NCBI GenBank assembly: GCA_910589415.1
Contig: OU342637.1
Coordinates: forward strand, 41,446,162 to 41,510,161
DNA: 64,000 nt
Source: Malachius bipustulatus
Lineage: Eukaryota > Arthropoda > Insecta > Coleoptera > Melyridae
Direction: 5' to 3'
In this document: positions 53,447 to 64,000 of the stretch, piece after piece
How the letters are laid out: each line of letters starts with the position of its first letter
Position numbering within the stretch: the stretch's first letter is position 1
Program-made: the position numbers and the translations under genes
The notes under the pieces: model-generated
The model's input: only the letters and a program-made list of their open reading frames with translations
The model's database searches: none
What the model was told of the DNA's origin: nothing

Positions 53447-54080
53447 TTGCGTCGGCAACCGCAGCATAGCCATTTCAACGGGAAATTTAAAAATTGCGAT
53501 TGTTGGCTTCCCTATATGTTTTAGAGAAAAATGTTAAAGTAATACTTTGCTAAGATTGTAAAGTTGCTTCTGTTGCTGTAGTGATTTTTTAAATCTGTTC
53601 AGTAATTTTCGAGAAAATCGGGTAAAAGTTTGCATAATATGACGTCATTTGAATCGTTATTATCTCGGTTATTATCTTGCTGCGGCGTAATTTTCGTCAT
53701 TTATGTCATTTTTAATTGTTCGAATTAGGAAAATTATGAGCGTCTCGTCACAAATTGGAATCTTTTTCTCTATTTTCTCAGAAGCCGCTTAACAGATTTA
53801 AAATGCAGCCATTTCAATAGAAGCAGCTTTTCAATCTTGTAAAATTATTAATTTAACATTTCGTTCTAAAAGAATTAGGGAAACCAATAATTCAATCCTA
53901 AGTTTTTTCCATTGAAATGCCTATAGTGCGTCGGTCAACGCAACAAACTGTGTGTAGATAAAATAAAAATCGGGTAGGTAGTATCTAATTATTAAATTGG
54001 CCAAATGCGTTGGCGCACCATGATGATTTCAATGGGAAATTCTAAATTTTTCAATTATTATTGGTTTCCCTAATTATTTT
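53447..54080. repeat. Three copies of an about 75-bp unit, one inverted
   Basis: Unit words: TGCGTCGGCAACCGC / ATGCGTTGGCGCACC, then CATTTCAACGGGAAATT, and TTGGCTTCCCTA. Copies at 53447-53523 and 54004-54080 are direct; 53872-53945 is inverted. The first and second could be the TIRs of a roughly 500-bp element, with the third from a neighbour copy. No duplication at the ends was recognised. Confidence 0.6.
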
Positions 54081-54525
54081 ATAAACAAATTGTATTTTGA
54101 TATCTTGTAGAGAAAAAATTACACATCTTGTTATCATGGAAAAAGGAAAAAAGAGTTAATTTCACTTCAAAACAGACAAGTCAGGTGAAGTTATTGAATA
54201 AACCGATAAATAAACATGATGATGTTTGTTTATTTTTTATGTCGTTTAACATTTCTCTCCGTATAATTGAATATTCAAAATAAATCAGTGCTTGCTTATA
54301 AAATGTATACCTCAGCACAAAATATATAAATTACTAGAAGGTTTTACAGTTTTTCTCTTTTGCTTTACCTCTTTTTTTTTTTTTTTTTTTTCCCTCAAAA
54401 TTACCCGCATCAACCTCTAAGGGTTATTAGCGGGGGTTTCTGTGGATTTTTCCGTTTCCTACTATCCATCTTCTAATCTGTCACATAAAGGGTCAAACAG
54501 GCAAACATACACATCCGCCACATAA

Positions 54526-57500
54526 TCATATTTTGTTGTATAAACTTGCCGCATTTACTAGACTGAGTAGTTTACTGTTTTGGTCTGGATCACTAATATG
54601 TGTCTGGTTATTAGACCTTGCATTCTCCAGTAACTCGCATTCTTCAATAATGTGTTTCATAGTGAGGCGAACATGACAGTTTTCGCATTGTGGGGGGCGA
54701 TCCTTGGTTATTATGTGTCTGTGTGTCAAGTTGGAGTGGCCCAGCTTAATTCTATTCAAGACAATCTGGTCCCTTCTTTTGGGAGGGACCACGAGTAATC
54801 CCCTGACTGACGGTTTAAATTGTCTCAAATATGTGTCATTTTGCTCCCAGTCTACCTGCCATACTCGAAATATCTGTGATCTAATAAACGCTTTTAAATC
54901 ACTTGGTATGGACAGCTCTGTTATTCCAATGTGGTGGTCGCCAGTAGCTAGCTTTGCTACTGCGTCTGCCCTTTCGTTCCCCTTAATACCGACATGGGAA
55001 GGTGTGTATATGAAGGAAACTCTGTATTTTAGTCGGTGTATTTTCTCCTTAATCTTTATTATCAAAGGGTTTTGAGGGTAGGTTTGTTTGAGTGACACCA
55101 CAGCACTAAGGGAGTCTGTGCATATTGTGAAATGACTATCAGGGGATCTTTCGGCCTATTCCAGAGCCTGGACAATTGCGAAAAGTTCCGCGGAGTATAT
55201 GCTAGTAGATGGGGGCAATCGATAATTTAGTTCTGATGTCGGTGTTATGACAGAGCAAGCGGCGTTGTTATCCATCTTTGATCCGTCGGTGTAGATGAGT
55301 TTTCTGTTTGGTGGGAGTTTTCCTATGACATTCGCAAATGCGTTTCGGATGATTTGTGGATTTGTTTCCGTTTTTTGGTGTAGTGTTAGTTCTGTGTTGC
55401 ATTTTGGGGTGTGGATTATCCAAGGGGGAATTGTTGTGCATTCCCACGAAAGGGGTTTATGGAGTTGGAAGTTAATATCTGTCTGTAGGGTGTTGAGTCT
55501 TTCATGAAAAGGTGGGGTAATATTAATATTGGCTCTGTATATATTACTGTATCTATCAGTTAGAAAATATTGGGTGTTGAAATGGTTACTTTTAGCAAGG
55601 CAGTTCACTCCGAAGTTGAGAGCCAACATTTTGCACCTCAAATGGAAGGGGAGTTCACCATACAGGCACAATAGACTCTTGTTCGGGCTAGTGCAAAAAG
55701 CACCTGATATGATTCGAAGGGAAATTGTTTGGATGGACTTTATTGATTTTAGGTAGGATTCTCGGGCTGTAGAATACGCGATGGCCCCGTAGTCGAGCTT
55801 TGACCTAATAAGATTTTGGTATATGTGGAGTAAGGTGGTACTATCCGCTCCCCAGTGATGGTGAGATAGGACTTTTAATATTTTCATTGAACTGAAACAT
55901 GATTTCTTAAGGTAATCTAGATGTGGCTTCCAGGAAAGTTTGGTGTCAAATAATATTCCAAGATATTTAACTGAAATTTCAAATTTTAATGATTTATGGT
56001 GTAATCTGAGGAGCGGAGTATATTTATCTGTTCTTTTGTTGAAGAGAATGCATTTGGTTTTATCGAGGGAAAAGCGAAATCCCGATTTTTCTGTCCACTT
56101 TGCTATGCTATTTATGGTCTTTTGAGTCAAATTTACCATCGAGCTATTCTCTCTACCCTTTACAAAAATTACCAGATCGTCGGCGTATAGACAACTTTTT
56201 ACTGGTGACTGAATTAACTCCAAGCAACTGTTAATAGAGATTAAAAAAAGCGTTACGCTTAAAACACTACCTTGTGGTAGGCCATTTTCTAATTGTTTAT
56301 TTGTTGACTGTACGCCGTTACAGACAACTCTCATTTTTCTATTACTAACAAAGTTTCGGACAAAACTCAAAATGTAACCTGAAATATGCCAGTCATGAAG
56401 TGTATGTCAAATAGGAGTGATCCAGGTCATGTCATATGCCTTCTCAATATCAAAGAAAACCGCTAGTAATTTCTGCTTATTAGCAAATGCTTCGTGTATT
56501 TGAGATTCAAGAAAGATGATATTGTCGTTTACGGAGCAGTGTTTTCTGAAGCCGTTCTGGGCAGGGTGGAGGAGTTTATTAGTTTCTAAGATCCAGGTTA
56601 GTCTATTGTTTATAATTTTTTCCATGAGTTTGCACATAGTGTTCGTGAGTGATATTGGCCTATAGGATGAGGGGGAGTTTACCGGTTTATCAGGTTTCAG
56701 GGCAGGGATGACTAGAGACATTCGCCAAGAGTTTGGAAATGACTGAGAACTATATATGATGTTGAAAATTTTTAACAAGTGTCTAAGAGAACTATCAGAG
56801 AGGTTCTTCAGAAAAGAGTTTGGAATATTATCAGGGCCCGGGCTTGAGTCTTTAGTGCTTTGAAGGCAATTTTTTAGTTCTTCCAGTGTTAGGGGAGAGT
56901 TGATAGGTAGAGAATTGTTGTTTTCGGGGTCTCTAGGAATTTGACTTTCGACCTGCTGTTTATAGTCGAGGAACTTTTTGCTATGGTTTTTGTTTGAAGC
57001 GTTTTCTTTGAACTTGTCGGCTAGCATCTCGGCTATAGATATTGGGCTGGAGACAGTTTCGTTTTCGTTGGAGAGGGATATAATGGATTTTGCTTGGTGG
57101 ATACCTTTAATTTTTTTTATTTTGTTCCAGATCTCCGTTGGAGAGGTGGCTGAGTTTATACTAGACACAAATTTCCTCCAAGATTCTTTTTTGCTTTTTT
57201 TAAATATAAACCTGACTTTGGCTCGGAGTTCCTTGAAGTTTAAAACATTTTCTTGGGTTTTGTGTCTTTTGTATCGGTTGAAAGCGTTTTTTCTCGCTTT
57301 CAGTGCTGAGGCGCAATCATTATTCCACCAGGGGACCGGAGGGTGTTTTTTAGGAAGGAAATGTTTACCAACATGGTTTGTAGCAGATGATATCAGTGAT
57401 TTTTCAAATTGTTCGACTATATCATCTACGTCATCTATCTCTGAAATCTGCGACCCTGAGAGTATTGAGTCTACTACTTCTCTGGAATAACCATCCCAGT

Positions 57501-58194
57501 TTGCTTGCGACAGATTCCACTTTGTTATATTATACGAGATGTAAGTATTATCCATGAGGTTTTGGATTTTAATTGGGAAGTGATCGCTTCCATACAGGTA
57601 GGTGCAGGATTCCCATGTTAGGAAAGGGGCTAGGAGTGGGTCACACATTGTTAGGTCTATTGCCGAAACGCTTCCGTTATAAGAATTGAAACGAGTGGGA
57701 GTTCCTGTATTAAGTAAAATTAAATTTGATGAAATAATGATATTCTCTATAATTTTGCCCCTTGGATTGTTAGATTCGGAGCCCCAAATAGTATTGTGGC
57801 TATTGAAATCTTCCAGAATTATGTTGGGTGTAGGAATTTGTTTTATCAGGTCGAGAATTTCCCTGTGGCTGACGTCTCTACTTGTTGGTAGGTAGATATT
57901 GCATACGGTTATTTTCTTTTTTAGATGTATTGTAAAGGCGACCGCTTCTAAATTTGTCGTTAGGTTTATGTTGGTTGAGTAGACTTTATCACTCACGAAA
58001 GATATAACCCCTCCACTAGCCCAGTCATTTTGGATCCGGTGTTTTGAAAAACAGTTATATCCCCTAAGGGTGGGGTCGGCTTTGAGGTGAGATTCTTGAA
58101 GGCATATAACTAATGGGTTATTCTGTGAGATTAGGAGTTTCAATTTTTCTAAACGGGTAAAAAATCCGTTACAGTTCCACTGCAAGATGAACAT
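54526..58194 (-). pseudogene. I-type LINE ORF2: endonuclease, RT, RNase H (two nonsense codons)
   Basis: About 1222 codons in one frame from ATG 58194 (MFILQWNCNGFFTRLEKLK). Endonuclease: CLQESHLK, NIYLPTS, EDFNSHNTIWGSE (usual GDFN changed to EDFN), YGSDHFPI. RT: SSPGPDNIPNSFLKN, SYRPISLTNTMCKLMEK, QNGFRKHCSVND, FFDIEKAYD, LPQGSVLSVTLFL, CLYADDLVIF (catalytic YADD intact). RNase H: YTDGSK, SAELFAIVQALE, CTDSLSAV, TPSHVGIKGNERAD, so all four acidic residues are there. A Cys/His motif (CENCHVRLTMKHIIEECE) lies near the C-terminus. In-frame stops: TGA near 56405 (after TWITPI) and TAG near 55154 (after VQALE); no frameshifts. It makes the nuclease and polymerase for target-primed reverse transcription; this copy is inactive unless the stops are read through. 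Confidence 0.93.
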
Positions 58195-58277
58195 TAGTTA
58201 TGTTTTAGACATGTTGTTTTAGACTTGTGTTGGGGGAGAAATTCCCTCTCATTGCGGTTTGCAATGAGAGGGAGGTG

Positions 58278-59564
58278 TTAGTAGGATTTCTGAGAACAAT
58301 CATCAGAGTCTGACTCAACTGCTGTTAAGAGTAGTTGATTCTTTATTTTTTTCTTGAGTCGGGTACAGCGGGATTTTATACTTCTGTGTGTAAGGTAGGG
58401 GTAGATTTCTGAAATGATAGTTATCATATCTACTGGGTTTGTTATATACTCTCTAGCGACACTGAGAGGGTCTGGTGATCCGGTAACATTTTCAAAAAAA
58501 TCCTTAAGTTGATCATATGTTATTATAGAAGAGAATTTTTGCTCGACAATAGATTTGGCTGGTTTTATTAGATCTTCCAAAGGGGTTAAACTTTCTGTAG
58601 AGTCTGACTTATGTAATGACAGATCACTTTGTGAGACAGAAATACCTTCTGCTTGGGTTCCTGCCTTGAATTTTTTGTTTTTGTTTCTTGGAGCGGTTTG
58701 TGTAGGGGTTGGAAAATAATGGGGCCCGTCAACAATTTCAGCACTAAGGGGCAATGATTCGGTCTCATTATGTCCCGTAGATACCGTGGTGGAAGTAGAG
58801 GCTGGTCTTTTTTTGTAAACAGTTTCAGTGGCAGTGATAGGTGGGTTCGTGTTTTCTGGTTGGTTGTTAGTTGAGTGGGAGGGGGTGGGGTCCGGTAGAA
58901 ATGATTGTTCCTCCTTGTTTGGGCAAGAGTCTGCCCGGTGGCCGACTTGTTTACATGAGAAGCATGTCAGTTCACCGCTTCTTATGAAAATTCGGTATTC
59001 AGTATCTTCATACTTTATTAAAAGAGTTGGGGGAAGTTGAAGATTTTCATCGGGCTGGACAAATATTTGCCTCCGGAAACTGAGTATGTGTGCACATTCT
59101 TCACCTTCAAGTCCGGCTCTGAGGGTGGACATAGTGGAAACTGCCCTGCATCCCAGCTGACTCAGGGCATTTTCAAGATATTCGTGGGGTATTGTTGGGC
59201 ATACATTAGACAATATCAGCCTTTTTGCTGGTGTAATTAACCGTCGGACATTGACCAATCTATCGTTAATTGGGACTGTACTGTGTTTGTTAATTAAATC
59301 GTTAACTATTTGCAAGCTTGCGAGATAGATGCATACACGGTTTCGGGATATTCTGGATGCATGAGTTATGTTTTTAAAACCAACAATCTTTCCGATAGGA
59401 GAAACATAATGAGACAATTTTAAATTTTCAGATTCGGCCAAATCCATGACAATTGCCAGGTCTTTTTTTGGAAAAAGTGATGTTTTGGCAGCACTAGCAT
59501 ATGATGAAACACTGGTCGTCGACTGGCCGTTTTGTTGGGAAGAGACTGTTATTATGGGATCCAT
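58278..59564 (-). CDS. I-type LINE ORF1 (gag-like, CCHC zinc knuckle)
   Basis: Uninterrupted 428 codons from ATG 59564 (MDPIITVSSQQNGQ). The N-terminal third (residues 20-110) is of the kind seen in I/Jockey ORF1 proteins. Two RRM-like halves follow (RLILSNVCPTIPHEYLENAL, IKYEDTEYRIFI). A single knuckle CFSCKQVGHRADSCP lies at about residues 201-215, then a Ser/Thr/Pro-rich, low-complexity segment and a basic C-terminal helix (KSRCTRLKKKIKNQ). It would bind element RNA in the ribonucleoprotein. The ORF1 stop precedes the ORF2 ATG by 83 bp. Fully open, in line with a recent insertion. Confidence 0.9.
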   Translation of the reverse strand: MDPIITVSSQQNGQSTTSVSSYASAAKTSLFPKKDLAIVMDLAESENLKLSHYVSPIGKIVGFKNITHASRISRNRVCIYLASLQIVNDLINKHSTVPINDRLVNVRRLITPAKRLILSNVCPTIPHEYLENALSQLGCRAVSTMSTLRAGLEGEECAHILSFRRQIFVQPDENLQLPPTLLIKYEDTEYRIFIRSGELTCFSCKQVGHRADSCPNKEEQSFLPDPTPSHSTNNQPENTNPPITATETVYKKRPASTSTTVSTGHNETESLPLSAEIVDGPHYFPTPTQTAPRNKNKKFKAGTQAEGISVSQSDLSLHKSDSTESLTPLEDLIKPAKSIVEQKFSSIITYDQLKDFFENVTGSPDPLSVAREYITNPVDMITIISEIYPYLTHRSIKSRCTRLKKKIKNQLLLTAVESDSDDCSQKSY

Positions 59565-60016
59565 TTTATTTTTTTTTTTTTTCTCAGAAAAGACCCCTGT
59601 AGTCAGAAGTCTTTAATGAGTTCAATGAAAAGGTGTTATTAGAATTTATTTACGGATAGAGATATGGGTTAAAATCCATTTAAATTGATGTTTTTAAAGA
59701 CTATACACTCCAATCTATATCAGTTGATATAAAAAGGAGTGCAGATAGCCGACAACGGGCAGCTAAGCGACAGAATTTACGGCAATTATCTTAAATTAGT
59801 TTACCGTGCTATTTCTATATACTTATCTTCGTTTCCAATGCTGGCCTGGTCCTATTCTTGCGTTAAGACCCTCCGAGCTTATAGATACTGTAGGTACGTT
59901 GGTAACTAATTACGAAAATTCACTTTGATTTGTGAGATCACAGTGGGAAACACCTCGTTTCGCGGGACAACTGCTACCGGCACGTCCGGTACACTCGGCT
60001 GTCTTCATGAAACTCC
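59565..60016 (-). promoter_or_regulatory. 5' leader / internal promoter region of the I-type LINE
   Basis: Sequence between the 5' end of the element and ORF1. The first part (59930-60016, minus strand) is GC-richer (CCGGACGTGCCGGTAG, GTCCCGCGAAACGAGG), as in LINE internal promoters that act from within the transcribed start. It ends in a T-rich run just upstream of the ATG. No specific element is proven. Confidence 0.55.
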
Positions 60017-60459
60017 GCTTTACCTCTTTTGTCAATTAAGTTTCACAATTTGTCAAACTATTTCTTCATTTATGAAATGTCAATGTTGTTTTACAAAATT
60101 AAATTCCTCTTCTTTCGAGTGAAATTGTTGGAATACTCGTAATAATGTGATTTAAGTTGAAACCATAAATAATATTGGGAAATATTTCTTACAAAGGGTT
60201 CGTACTTATTTAACAAAATAGGAATTTAATTTGGAAAACAACACTGACTGATTTGATAAACAGGAAATTAATTTGACGACTTGGAAAACAAAGCTGAGAA
60301 AAGAGGAAAATCAAAAGAAACTCTATGGTGGTAGTAAAGTTACCGGGAAGTGAGTTCTTTATTTCAAAGTATCCTAAAGTAATTGGATCAAAAATTCAAG
60401 TACTCCACACATAACAATCATCAGATTTGAAACAACCGAATCGGCATGAGTTGTATACA

Positions 60460-61242
60460 GCGTGTTTTCTAATTGAATGTCAATATTTAAGGGGGTGATT
60501 TTTGGGTCCTTTTAAGAAGAAAACTTCATTAGAACGTATGTCCTAAAAGTCTTAACTTTTGAGATACAGGGTGGTAAAGTTTTTAAAAATAAATAATTTT
60601 TTCATAATTTCTGTAATACCGCTCTAGATATTTTAATGAAATTTCACAGACAGGTATTACTCATCAAGAGGCATTTTTTCATGTACCTACCACATTTCGT
60701 TTTATTTCCACTAGTGACGATCGTGCAGAATTTTACCTGCATATTTTTATGTTTTTTTATTGTCATTTTACCGACAATCTTGTGACCATGTAGAGAAAGA
60801 GATTTTAATTTTTTATTAGGCGAAAACCGTGCATCGGCCTGAAAAAAAAACAACAAGTAATCAATTTTGCTTGGAATTGAATAGGAATTCCAAAAATGAC
60901 TTCTATTTCAACAGAAATCAGTGGTGTACCATCAATGTCTGCCAAAATATGCAGGTAAAATTCTGCACGATCGTGCACCATCGTCACTAGTGAAAATAAA
61001 ATAAAACGTGGTACATGAAAATTGTCCCTTAATGCGTAATATTATGTATACGAAATTTCATTAAAATATCCAGAGCGGTATTACAGATATTACGAAAAAA
61101 TGATTTATTTTAATAAAACTTTACCATCGTGTATCTCAAAAGTTAAGACTCTTAGGACATACGTTCTTATGAAGTTTTCTGCTTAAAATGGACCCAAAAA
61201 TCACCCCCTTAAATATTGACATTCAATTAGAAAACACCCCTG
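60460..61242. mobile_element. Mariner-type MITE (783 bp)
   Basis: Left CAGCGTGTTTTCTAATTG, right inverse CAGGGGTGTTTTCTAATTG; arms about 300-330 bp (CAATATTTAAGGGGGTGATT, AACTTTTGAGATAC, GCACGATCGTGC-type). TA precedes it; CA follows, a one-base change. Within the arms sits another mariner-like word (GATACAGGGTGG, 60563). The right arm is directly followed by LINE RT codons. Confidence 0.85.
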
Positions 61243-61245
61243 CAG

Positions 61246-61513
61246 GCGGGCCTGGAAACGATTCTCCCCAGCGTAAGAAACATATTCCGGGCTAGTCTAG
61301 CAACGGGATATGTGCCCCAGGCATGGAGGAAAGCAAATGTGGTCTTCATTCCCAAACAAGGAAAAGAGGACTACACGTTAGCTAAGTCATTCAGGCCTAT
61401 CAGTCTGACATCCTTCATGCTTAAAATGCTAGAAAAGATAGTCGACAGATACCTGATAGAAAACACACTGCGTGAGTTCCCGTTTCACAAGGGTCAACAT
61501 GCTTACCTGTGTA
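61246..61513 (+). pseudogene. LINE RT fragment (R1/LOA/Jockey-like)
   Basis: One frame from 61246: LETILPSVRNIFRASLATGY, VPQAWRKANVVFIPKQGKED, YTLAKSFRPISLTSFMLKML, EKIVDRYLIENTLREF and QHAY, RT motifs 2 and 2a of the I/Jockey supergroup. It breaks off at QHAYLCN, where the next bases (ACCCTTCCTTCGCTCG) start a small hairpin region. 5' it abuts the MITE at 60460. A different family from the other LINEs in the window. Confidence 0.8.
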
Positions 61514-61680
61514 ACCCTTCCTTCGCTCGATCTAAAAAAAAAATTTGACTAACCAGGCCAAAAGAAAAAGAAAACTAAAAAAAAAAATGAGCGAAAGGAA
61601 GGTACCATTCCCTCTGACCCCGTTTGGGTACTTTCAAATTTGTTTGAACCCAAACAGGACAGAGGGTGTAAAAATAAATA
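61514..61680. repeat. Two small inverted repeats ending the RT fragment
   Basis: ACCCTTCCTTCGCTCG (61516) is matched in inverse at 61588-61603 (GAGCGAAAGGAAGGT). Directly after, CCCTCTGACCCCGTTTGGGT (61609) pairs with the inverse near 61650-61670. Possibly the start of a degraded element. Confidence 0.5.
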
Positions 61681-63298
61681 AAAAAAAATATGATGAAACT
61701 ACAAATTCGTTAACATGATCGTCTAAATATAAAAAATATAAGATTCAAAATTTAAATAACTGACCTGCCCTACGTTGTGTCTTTTTAAATTCAGGCCACA
61801 CAGATATTAAAATAAAACTCACAACAAAAAAAAAAAATTAACAATTTATTGGACTTCTCCAATTTACAACATTAAATTTCCCAGCAGATGAGATATTGTA
61901 TTGTGAGACAAATAATTAAAAACTAGAATTCTTTCTTTATCAACTACATACTAGATACAATTTTCGAAAACAGAACAGTAATAAGACTAAATGCTGGATC
62001 CAGGTAGGACCACCATACTCTTCATAGAAATTTAATTAAAAATGATTTCCTAACCCTACTTAAATTGGCCAATTTCTATTTTACTCTCTTAAAAATTTAT
62101 CTTAATGATTATTTAAAAATAAATATTACATGATGCCAACTTGGCATAATCAAATTTTGCAAGATACTAACATTATTATCTTGATGAGATATCTTCAACT
62201 CATCTATAGACAACACAATTTTACTGAATCCAAAATAACAACAACATTTGGTAGGTATATACTTCTCTTTTCTTTGGAGAACATAAATTAATCACAAAAT
62301 AACATTGACGAGGTACCTTTTGTTGGTTAAGTCGCATTTCCACTCGAAGAAACAAGCAAGAGGGATGACCAGAAGAGTAGGATGCAACACGACGCTTCCT
62401 CATTCCTCGGTTGGTGACGTCAGAACCCCATCCTTAGTCTGACCACAAAGGAGAAAAAAAAATGGCTGCAATTCATCGGAGAGACGCCATTCTTACAGTC
62501 ATAAACAGGACTTCCTGAACCCCAACTGGAGTACCAAAATTCGGACCCACAAGAAAACCAGCCAAGAAGAAAAAAGGAGACGAGTAGAAAAAAGGAAAAG
62601 AAGAAGTAGAAGTAGAAATAGAAGGTAGAAATAGAAGCTCTGAAAACAAATTAAATAGTTACTATCTGAAATTTTACCAATCGCCATCTTCCCTTACCGA
62701 TCAGATTACATCATCCACATCGAGCTTCTTTACTCCATTCTGTGTTAATGGTTATCCACAAATCTCATCCTGTATGTAGGAACGACACAAAATATTAGTT
62801 TTGATAAATAGGACTAAAACAACAACTTCATACCTGTGTTTTTAACCACACAACACGAAATAACAAACAAAATAACACCATTTCACTGAAACGACATCAC
62901 TCAATCATATTCCAAACAACAAGAACCTCAACGAACTCCCGTCAGTTCCTTCACCAAATAAAAATCGATATATTCTTGGCCCCGCCTTACTACACTCTCT
63001 GACGTTCAGTTCTTCTCACTGGCAGTTGACGGGATCGAGTTGACGGTCCCGTCACTCGGTCTCGCTACAATGCCTTAAACTATAGAACCTGCGGAGGGTA
63101 TCATTCCAAAGGAACGCCATCTTGGTAAACCTTTCTACACGTAAATTCGTTCTGGATAAATACGGAAAAGCGCACGCTACACCACCCCTCCAACCAAAAT
63201 AAAAAAATGGGATAACATACCATTTTTTTGCTCATCAAGAACACAAGAAAATATCCTCTAGACTCTCCATTGACTTCTATGTACATATATACAACGCT
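61681..63298. other. No gene recognised
   Basis: AT-rich with a purine-rich patch at 62560-62640 and a GC-richer part at 62980-63120 (GATCGAGTTGACGGTCCC). Short frames only. It could be the remains of an LTR or the leader of an element whose body is lost. Confidence 0.35.
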
Positions 63299-63645
63299 CT
63301 TCCTAAAGAACAAAATGGTCTCACTGACCGAACCAATGGAATAATCATAATTGTTCTTCCTAAAGAAACAAAATGGTCTCACTGACCGTACCAACAGACT
63401 AACCATAAATGTTCTTCCTAAAGAAACAAAATGGTCTCACTGACCGAACCAACAGACTAATCATAAATGTTCTTCCTAAAGAAACAAAATGGTCTCACTG
63501 ACCGTATTAACAGACTAATCATAAATGTTCTTCTTAAAGAACAAAATGGTCTCACTGACCGTACCAACAGACTAATCATAAATGTTCTTCCTAAAGGAAC
63601 AAAATGGTCTTACTGACCGTACTAATAGACTAATAACAAACATTC
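63299..63645 (+). repeat. Tandem repeat, 57/58-bp unit, 6 copies
   Basis: Each unit begins CTTCCTAAAG, has ACAAAATGGTCTCACTGACC and ends near ACTAATCATAAATGTT. Starts at 63299, 63356, 63414, 63472, 63530 and 63587; spacings 57, 58, 58, 58, 57. Inner units are the most alike. No known function. Confidence 0.93.
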
Positions 63646-63689
63646 CGACCCCTTCACCTGCGAATATTGAAATGAAAATACGGAAAGAC

Positions 63690-63836
63690 AATAATGCTTT
63701 CTGAACGACACACTTACTCTAACGGTATGGTGAAGACAGAGACATCGATGTTTCAATGGTTATTTCCATCTCATCAGTCTGTCACATCACCACCACTAGA
63801 GAAGTGTGCCGATCAGAAAGAAAATCAAAAGCTTTA
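63690..63836. mobile_element. Partial copy of the foldback MITE at 23531-23758
   Basis: Near-identical to 23534-23682: ACAATAATGCTTTCTGAACG, GGTATGGTGAAGACAGAGAC, loop GAGAAGTGTGCCGATCAG, up to AAAAGCTTTAA. The second arm is missing; the sequence continues with AGCAAAATGATTTG instead of ATTGAAACATCGATG. The loop is conserved, so this is one arm plus loop, not a random fragment. Confidence 0.85.
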
Positions 63837-64000
63837 AGCAAAATGATTTGTCGGAAACATAGTGACTTGCATGGCAAATGCCATCTGATGACTGAAAAGT
63901 ACAACTTTCAATGTGTCAATCAGAGATTCTCCCAGAGAAATCTGCAATTTTTCACTACCAACGCTGACAGTTCACTGAAAAACCAATTACCTTGCGAATC

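Larger units (their letters stand above)
54362..60030 (-). mobile_element. Full-length I-type LINE with 14-bp target duplication
   Basis: A complete non-LTR retrotransposon on the minus strand: leader 60016-59565, ORF1, an 83-bp gap, ORF2, 3' tail and an A-run (54371-54391 as T). The direct repeat GCTTTACCTCTTTT flanks it (54362-54375 and 60017-60030; the last Ts merge with the tail). Total about 5.64 kb. ORF1 is intact and ORF2 has only two in-frame stops, so this copy is young. ORF1 with a CCHC knuckle, and ORF2 with endonuclease, RT and RNase H, is the layout of the I group. No other feature interrupts it. Confidence 0.93.

Noticed and set aside
63299..63645. CRISPR-like array
   Set aside because: The 57/58-bp units are contiguous and alike over their whole length; there are no variable spacers, and the window is eukaryotic.

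Overview
This is a eukaryotic nuclear window, very probably from an insect. It is AT-rich, carries GGTAGGTACC-type short repeats, and is packed with arthropod-type transposable elements (TEs). A hemipteran or lepidopteran source would fit, but the sequence alone does not decide. There are no bacterial operons, CRISPR arrays or rRNA genes, and no host gene can be followed with confidence. Nearly all supported features are TEs, many nested so that the order of insertion can be read.

Layout. 1-3140: AT-rich, nothing recognised. 3141-7700: an eroded LINE piece, a TIR element (4664-5610), a non-autonomous hAT element with a perfect 8-bp target duplication (5881-6708) and one arm of a foldback family (7221-7700). 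7714-12127: two LINEs head to head; the minus-strand one has a PHD-finger ORF1, the plus-strand one has endonuclease and RT and ends in poly(A). 12430-14004: a LINE 3' end carrying a Harbinger-type MITE and a mariner-type MITE. 14003-17720: an R4/Dong-like LINE between (ATT)n tracts, split by element C (16002-17278). 17775-22589: a DNA transposon with about 430-bp inverted arms and a pseudogene with an XPG/PIN-like motif block and a Cys8 finger (Academ-like), itself hit by two mariner-type elements. 22600-27172: a cysteine-rich exon, a transposase remnant, element E nested in an older TIR element, and a small MITE. 27292-30648: nested foldback elements. 30850-31257: a CpG-rich, exon-like stretch, the best candidate for a host 5' exon. 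32201-34773: a DD41D mariner with its transposase pseudogene. 35650-44284: one LINE on the minus strand split by elements A (6.3 kb) and B and by a tRNA-derived SINE. 44333-52130: more MITEs, element D, a second PHD-finger LINE, a Tc1/IS630-type transposase remnant and a chimera of two LINEs. 54362-60030: a nearly intact, full-length I-type LINE with a 14-bp target duplication. 60460-64000: a mariner-type MITE, an RT fragment and a 57/58-bp tandem repeat.

The most unusual theme is a group of elements (A, B, C, D, E) whose ends begin with CCC (CCCAGGCAGCACAG, CCCATACAGCACAG, CCCAAGCAACACC or CCCTAGTAG). Where both ends can be seen they lie in a 2-bp TA or AT duplication. Next to the ends each carries a cluster of its own short, self-complementary word: GAATATTC in C, GAACATTC/GAATGTTC in B, AGACGTCT/AGATGTCT in A, CCAATATTGG in E, TATACGTATA in D. 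Four of them have exon-like or initiator-like stretches in the centre. I cannot place them in a named superfamily with certainty.
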